Source of the DNA: Homalodisca vitripennis
Lineage: Eukaryota > Arthropoda > Insecta > Hemiptera > Cicadellidae
Reading direction: 5' to 3'
Assembly (NCBI RefSeq): GCF_021130785.1
Contig: NC_060210.1
Location: 188,302,501-188,366,500, forward strand
DNA length: 64,000 bases
The notes below the pieces were generated by a model. That model was not told where the DNA came from and did no database searches. It saw nothing but the letters and a program-made list of their open reading frames with translations. This document shows positions 57,971 through 64,000 of the stretch, one piece after another. Made by a program: the position numbers and the translations under genes. Every line of letters begins with the position of its first letter. Position 1 is the stretch's first letter.

Positions 57971-58585
57971 CGTTTTTTTTCTTCGAGGAGATGTCTATAG
58001 ATTTCACGAAAAACTATGCTTTGTTAAAACAAGTTAGTTTCCTCCTGCTAGAATAGAACATTCATCAGTTTTCTTTTCTATTCCAATACTTTAAACTAAC
58101 TAAGCAGAAATTCTGATGCAAATAACAAGTATTCGATTTATTCTTTATAGGACTGAATGTAAGTTTCGTGTATGAAAATGAGAGTACAGTGTAATCGTGA
58201 CGTTGGTGCTAAAACAATGTTTAAGTTTAATTTTTATATTCCAGAAAACCCATATAGTAAAAAAGTTGCTTCAGAGAATATAACAATTTATATCTCCATC
58301 CTTGAAACTCGCCAGAAAAATTCAAAATGTTGAAACAGTCCAGGATATAGTTTATAGTCTATATCTAGTCTGTCATAAACCTAGAAAACCCCTTGCCAAG
58401 ACTGAGTAAAGTAAGTCAGACATAATTCGCATAAAACTAATTTTTTCACTGAGGTTTTTTCTTATACGTTAATACCATAATTCAATATGTTAATGGTGCA
58501 ATCTTCAGCCTACCTGGTATATTAGTTGGTAAATAAAAATATTTTCAAAAAATAATAAATTCTTATTCCATAAAGTAATTATAAT
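57971..58585. other. AT-rich, nothing recognised
   Basis: No supported feature. Confidence 0.5.
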
Positions 58586-58700
58586 GTGTTTAAATTTAAA
58601 TGATAACATCAAGAAAATAATTAAAATTAAATTTAAATGATAACATCAAGAAAATAATTAAATTTAAATTTAAATGATAACATCAAGAAAATAATTAAAA
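58586..58700 (+). repeat. 37-bp tandem repeat, three units
   Basis: TGATAACATCAAGAAAATAA starts at 58,601, 58,638 and 58,675, separated by TTAAA-rich linkers. The following 58,700-58,930 is a degenerate duplication (TTTTATAAATCTTACT / TTTTATAAATTTTACT with ATTCTGATA). Confidence 0.93.
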
Positions 58701-58960
58701 TGTGATTCTTTTTATAAATCTTACTCTGACTTACATTTATATATTGTTCTGATACAGCACTAGTAACTACACAATTTTCAAATTATTAAATTACTTATTC
58801 CATTTAATAAAAAATGGAGAAAATAATAAAAAATGTATTCCCTTTTATAAATTTTACTTTGATTTCCATCTATACATTATTCTGATATAGTACTATGTAA
58901 TTTATCCACTTATCGAAAATTAATAAAACCTTTTAACAAAAAGTCTTTTACAAATAAAAG

Positions 58961-59278
58961 TTATTGAATGGCAAATGATTTGATGCTATATTTGTCAAAG
59001 AAGTGCTGTATTATTGTTTTGTTGTGTATATTAATTAAATGAAAAATAAAGCTAATTAGAACAAACATAGCATTAGAAAACCGTTTAGACAATCCTGTAT
59101 TTGTTACTTTAACCGCGTCATGGCACTTTTCCCCCTTTGGGCAAACTTTGATAAATCCTCCCTTGTGAAGGTTCGCCTCAGTGGGTTCCTTGATCGCCTC
59201 CCTTTGTAAGCCCTTCAAAGGGTCTCTTTGAGGTTTCCTCACAGATATGAGTGTAATCTTATAAAGTACAGAAGACAA
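58961..59278 (-). CDS. Unrecognised 105-codon open frame (doubtful)
   Basis: The N-terminal half is charged (ISVRKPQRDPLKGLQREAIK, then CPKGEKCHDAVKV). The C-terminal half is hydrophobic and AT-driven (AMFVLISFIFHLI). The first half is encoded by a locally GC-richer segment (59,100-59,250), and the change in character near the middle suggests a remnant of a coding segment running into unrelated DNA. No family is recognised. Confidence 0.2.
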   Translation of the reverse strand: MSSVLYKITLISVRKPQRDPLKGLQREAIKEPTEANLHKGGFIKVCPKGEKCHDAVKVTNTGLSKRFSNAMFVLISFIFHLINIHNKTIIQHFFDKYSIKSFAIQ

Positions 59279-59574
59279 AGTACACCCGCTAATGGCTGGT
59301 GTGATTTAGGTGGACTGATATTATTGATTTAATTACAAATTGTGGCTATAAATAATTACAGTATTCACAGTAAACTTTTATAAAAAATTAAGAACAAGTT
59401 TTTAAAACTATAATTGAGCGGAAATATTTATTCGCTTACTGTACAAAGAAGTACTTACTTTCCAACCATACCATTGTGCTAGTTTAGTACTTAGTAAGGT
59501 AGGTTCGCTGAGGTTGCATGCAAAGTCACTCACTAATCAATAACTCTTATAACTCTCGAAATGTCCTGTGGGCG

Positions 59575-59740
59575 GAATTGTACAGGAAGAAATTGATACA
59601 AAGGTTACGCTCAGCCAAATTACATGGTTGGATTTAGACCATCACAGAACACATTTTTGTGCAGGAGTTTTCATGCATAATTTAAAGTTTACGAATGAAA
59701 TATTTCTCGAGATATGTTGACACAAGATACATTCAAATTT
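59575..59740 (-). repeat. Dispersed repeat family A, minus copy
   Basis: The reverse complement reads ATATCTCGAGAAATATTTC, TTTAAATTATGCATGAAAAC and AATTTGGCTGAGCGTAAC in family order. Confidence 0.7.
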
Positions 59741-59974
59741 TTGTTTATTGAGATATGTTTCATAGCAGTGTTCAATTAATACAATTTTCGGTTGAATATG
59801 GCAGGTACTAGGCCTATAACGAAAGAGTGCGCTGAAATCAAATCTTCTCACTGAGCCTCAACATTTATTTTCCACTTTATTATTTACTCTATGAATACAG
59901 ATTTTACATTTTCAAATCACATATGATTGTACGCAGTTTGTTAAAAATGTATTTATTCTTCTAATTTCTAATTG

Positions 59975-60100
59975 ATATCATGGTTACCCGTATGCTAACC
60001 CTCGGCAAAATCCCATTATATAGCATGCAGAATCATTGAACTCAGTGTTGCTTATATAGAAATGAAGCTTGAAAAATGTCAAGTCTGGGGGTAATTTCGT
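59975..60100 (-). repeat. Dispersed repeat family A, second minus copy
   Basis: The reverse complement reads TCAAGCTTCATTTCTATATA, ACTGAGTTCAATGATTCTGC and GGGATTTTGCCGAGGGTTAG, then GGTAACCATGAT. It lies about 240 bp from the other minus copy. Confidence 0.7.
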
Positions 60101-60194
60101 TACAAGGTACCATGCAGACTCTCGAGTAATACGCATCGCTATAGCTCAGCAAATAAGTTAAGCTATATTTTTACGGTGATTAATAAATGAATTA

Positions 60195-60427
60195 ATGTAC
60201 AGGGTGTTCACAAAAGTATGTTACACAATTTTGTGGCTGAATTACTCATTCCAAACAAAAAAGTACTATAAGCATAGGTTGAGAAGTGTGTTGTTTAACC
60301 GCTAGCCGCCATCTTGTATGCTTTTTATAAAAAGATTATTATTTCAAGAACTGGTAAAGCTAAATATTTAAATTTTGCTATTGGTTAAATGAAAGATTAT
60401 CCATATACTTTATAGAAAGCAACAATA
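60195..60427 (+). other. Possible transposon end, unclassified
   Basis: ACAGGGTGTTCACAAAAGTA is a terminus-like motif common in insect DNA elements and MITEs. A similar ACAGGGTGTGTTCAAAAG lies at 37,280. I could not find a matching opposite end. Confidence 0.3.
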
Positions 60428-61291
60428 CAGCCTCAACAATACAAGGTACTCAATATCTCGATAGCGCAGTCGGTAATAAACTTACGGCAGTCCGTCTGTT
60501 CTACAAGGTTACAGTCGAACTTTATGTGATTTTCTTAGTAACTATGATACGACCACCACCTTACAACATCAATAACTATACCTTCGTCACTCATTACGCT
60601 TTCTTATTTTGTCACAAGACTGCAATGTTGAAAAGGATAAATACCCTTGATCGTCTCAACTTGGTGAAGACTGTAACGTCAAAAACGTGTTTATGATGTT
60701 TTTAAGCTATGTTTTTATGACTATATATGATCCTTGATCAGAGGTTCCATTCGGGTTTTTACTATACCTAAAATGTAAAACTCGGATAAATCAACATCTT
60801 AGGTAGTTACAGCGATGTTCTCTGTAAGGTATAAACTAATTTCTTGCATTTTTAATGCTCCTATTGGGTACTGTGGTGAGCACCTATTTAGATGAAGCAC
60901 GATACTTTGCCATTATCAGGAGGCCACTCTCTCTTTGTTTAATAATTTGGTATTAGGCTATAAATGTATTTAAAAAAGTTAAAATCGACGTATCAGCTCT
61001 CACGTGACCAGAGCTTCAATTTAGTTATTTTTCCGCCAAAATTGTAAGGTGAACTTTTCCGACGTCAGATCACTTTCGGAGAACTGGTTCGTGATAGAGG
61101 TCGGGAAAATACTGATCACAAATGCCCCTGGCCACCAGAACGGGCTTCGGTGGTCCTGCACTTTTGACAGTACAAACTGGTACAATAACAATGATAACCT
61201 AATCTAGACCTACTTTGTCGAGTAATGACACATAGTAGATGGACCTCCGGATTATTCCAAAATACCTGACACGAGATTATTGTAAATTGGG

Positions 61292-61347
<56 letters not shown>

Positions 61348-62351
61348 TTATTGTATATATCACTGCTTAGAATGAAATACAAAAATATATGTTATTCTGA
61401 AAAGTGGAGATACAAATTTCTTATGAATAAAAAATATAAATGAAGTAATATTTCTTTCATTTGTATATACCGTAGCTTAGGTAACTCTGCAAAAATAAAA
61501 AATGCAGGTTTTTTTAAATATAATGCTTATTTATAAAATCTGTAGTACTTTATTCTGAGTTATTTATTCTAAACCTTGTTTAAGTTTTGGATTACTCAAT
61601 AGAAAGTAAAATAACGCAGTTTGTGTGATTTTCTGGAGAAACTCACTAAAATCAATAAATGTTTTTATTCAGGACCTTGAAACACTAATTTTAAGAACTT
61701 ATAAATATGAAGCAAAGAACAAAATACTCAATATTCTTTACAATAAGTGCAAGGAAAAAGGAACCACTTTATTGCAAGATGCTAGAGGACACCTTCCTCT
61801 ATGAATCACTTAGTTATGGATACACCGGTTCTTCCTCTTTGCAACCATGTGAGTTTTAAGGCTGAACATGCCAGGATTAGTTTCAAACTGAGCCACCATG
61901 GAGCAGCACCAAAATGAAGTATTATTATTGGTTTTCCCTCAACTATCGACCGATTTTAATTCTGAAAACAGATTTGTTAACGGTTGTGAAGACAATCGGT
62001 GGACATTTTCGAGATTACAAGTCACGAATGCGAGTATAGGATATCCGCTTAATGACTAACGTAAAAGTTTTAATTCCCAGACGTTTATTCAAGTAGAGGG
62101 AGAAGCTACAGCAGTTATAACTAAAGACTGCGATAAACTTCTTTGTCTGAGAGAACTCTCAAGCTGACACTTTAGATGATGGCGAAGTTAAATAACTGTG
62201 ATCGAGATCACAGAAGAACAATGCTCAGTCTCAAACCGTTTTAGTTCCTCATTTCTCCTCGCAAGGCAATTTATTGGAAGGAATAATACACACGCTTTAA
62301 ATCGTTCTTTAGTTTAACAATAATAATATGAATTATCAGCATAAAACTAAC
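60428..62351 (+). repeat. ~1.9-kb dispersed repeat F, copy 2
   Basis: Same ends and order as 41,241-43,024. Differences: about 170 bp (60,945-61,120) stand in place of the (CT)n tract of copy 1, and a long (TA)n at about 61,299-61,344 stands where copy 1 has a short one. The remainder is about 90% alike. An open frame of (TA)n origin (61,116-61,382, minus) is meaningless. Confidence 0.9.
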
Positions 62352-62645
62352 TATTCGGTTTGTGTGTGTGAGTGTGCGTGTAAATTATTTATATTTGTTC
62401 TTTGTTTATTGTGATCTATATGGTATATAGTTGTGTTGGTGAGAGTGAATAAGACTTGGTGTAATTGGAATACTGTATCAAGGTATGCCACTATTGAAAA
62501 CTTAACCTAGATACTTGTTCTGTAGCTTTAAGGAAACATGTCACAATTTTGATTAAATGCGTGAAACGAATGAGAAGTACAAAATAGTTGCAATATAAAG
62601 AATTATTAAAACATCCTAATCCTAAAAATATTATAAATGTGAAAG
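62352..62645. other. Nothing recognised
   Basis: Short GT-rich stretch near 62,360 (GTGTGTGTGAGTGTGCGTG). Otherwise no feature. Confidence 0.4.
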
Positions 62646-62649
62646 TGCA

Positions 62650-62890
62650 TTTTGCTTGTTTGTTTTGCTTTCACGCGTAAACTATTCATCCAGTTGTACT
62701 GAAATTGTACACGGACATTCTTACGGTCTCTTGCATGAATAGAAGCCTATTATTATTTCGAAAATCCTTCCTGGCTACCCCCTATTGTCTTTAAAGTAGC
62801 ATAAACCCATCTTGATCTCTAAAGTTGGGAAATATTAATTGAAAGAGCCTGCTAAATGTAATCAACTGTTCTGTGTAAACTTTGCTTTAT
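62650..62890 (+). repeat. Dispersed repeat family I, copy 2
   Basis: Starts TTTCACGCGTAAACTATTC and continues through GTCTTTAAAGTAGC, TTGATCTCTAAAGTTG and CAACTGTTCTGTGTAA, as at 51,700-51,960. It lies about 300 bp after repeat F. Confidence 0.85.
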
Positions 62891-63850
62891 GATGGCACGA
62901 AAATATATTTATTTAATTTAACCACTATATTCAATTTTATTACGTTTAAAGCCCTCCTGGCAGACAAAATAGGAATTATGTCAGCCTACTAAGTGATAAG
63001 CTTCGTAGATAATAGTAACTCCGTAGATAATTTACTCGCTATAAATGAAAACAAATTGAAAAGTGTCTAAAATACTGAAACATATTATGTTTCGTCCTTC
63101 ATAAAACAATGTTTGCAGAGAACACTTTATTACATTTGACAGGCTTTTTCAATTCTTATTTCGCAACCTCAGAGACCAGGTGGAGATAAAGACCAAAGGA
63201 GAAATTTGTAATTAAATAAGAAATTATAATAAATAAAATATAAATATTTATTTTACTATATTAGGTGAACACAAGGTAGGGATGTTTGTTGTATTACTTG
63301 TTGTATTGATGTTGTTTGGTGAAAGTTAAACTTTATATGTAAGGGATTAAAGTAAGTATGCATGTTATAGCGACAACACGACGCATATCATGCTGGCCCA
63401 GTATCGAGAGTGCATGAGCAACCTTGCTGATTACATGGAAAAGGTAAAGCTCTCGTACGACATGTAATATAAAATACTCAATACACAGCATTAGGGCAGC
63501 TCTCTTGAGTCCTTTGGACATTCAGCGGTATATTTTTTGCACTAACTGTATATACTTTTTAGCGCGTTCATACACGCGCTAAAAAGTAAATCATACTATG
63601 GGTATCCAACCATTAATTCCATTGTTTGTGGTAACATGTACATGAAGACACACATACGTTTGATACCTTTCCAGTCAGATGTAAATATGTTTATTTTGAC
63701 CTTTGTTTAACATTCCTTTTTGCGATGAAGGGAACTCGGATATTTGCATCATCTGTATACATTTACAATTTAATGCTTGTTGCAAAAAACGTGCAATTAT
63801 GTTTGTTTTCAACTTTGACCATGGTTTGCTGATTGTCATTTTCGAATAGG
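62891..63850. other. AT-rich, no gene; one small hairpin
   Basis: A perfect 14-nt hairpin lies at 63,554-63,567 and 63,574-63,587 (ACTTTTTAGCGCGT, loop TCATAC). No gene is recognised. Confidence 0.5.
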
Positions 63851-64000
63851 TTACGTCGAGCGTGGCTGCTGCTTGGATGGGTGACCGCTCAGCGATCCTG
63901 TCCTTGCAGGCAGTCCGCCTGCCCAGCCATTTGTGGTGGTTCGGTAGTCAACTTTAAGCCGTTGGTCCGAAGGTTTAAGTTTTAGAGGAGACTTCTTAAT
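63851..64000 (+). mobile_element. SINE3-like element, second copy, cut by the window end
   Basis: The head begins inside the 5S part (ACGTCGAGCGTGGCTGCTGC) and keeps TTGGATGGGTGACCGCT, the 5S rRNA 3'-half signature. The body has AGCGATCCTGTCCTTGCAGG, GGTGGTGGTTCGG and AAGCCGTTGGTCCGAAGG, matching 55,440-55,570. It continues past the window. Confidence 0.85.

Overview
Eukaryotic, AT-rich, repeat-dense DNA with no intact host gene that I can recognise. The content points to an arthropod, probably a hemipteran insect. It holds a Mutator-like (MULE) transposase of the type common in leafhopper and planthopper genomes, a hAT non-autonomous element, 5S-rRNA-derived SINEs, remnants of Jockey/CR1-type LINEs, and many diverged dispersed repeats and satellites. 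The species call is inference; the element families are read from the sequence.

Region 1-21,948 is one huge inverted repeat. The left arm (about 11.07 kb) reads into a 9-nt spacer at about 11,076-11,084, and the sequence then returns as the reverse complement of the left arm to about 21,948. Reading from the outside towards the axis, each arm has an AT-rich outer flank, a ~258-bp tandem repeat, a non-coding stretch, a ~127-bp satellite, another ~4 kb of AT-rich DNA, and a decayed Mutator-like transposase interrupted by a ~730-bp hAT element. The axis lies inside the transposase coding sequence near its C-terminus. The right arm next to the axis (11,085 to about 14,750) is full of homopolymer-like corruption that fades with distance, which suggests a fold-back read or consensus artefact. 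However, the two arms carry different satellite copy numbers, which a simple artefact does not explain.

Region 21,949-29,118 holds dispersed repeats, a remarkable double perfect hairpin (24,950-25,102), a diverged and collinear third partial copy of the outer arm (about 25,190-27,470), and a 96-bp satellite of about 16 units whose long open frame (486 codons) is a by-product of its period being a multiple of three.

Region 29,119-48,860 is AT-rich with repeat pairs, a (TA)n-bearing tandem duplication next to a long-inverted-repeat element, two LINE reverse-transcriptase remnants, a 22-bp and a ~40-bp tandem array, and the first copy of a ~1.8-kb dispersed repeat. Region 48,861-64,000 holds an antisense 18S rRNA fragment, two SINE3-like 5S-derived elements, a minus-strand LINE fragment, microsatellites including a long (CG)n run, and the second copy of the ~1.8-kb repeat. 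Nothing forms an operon or a working pathway. The biology is that of transposable elements, their decay and satellite formation.
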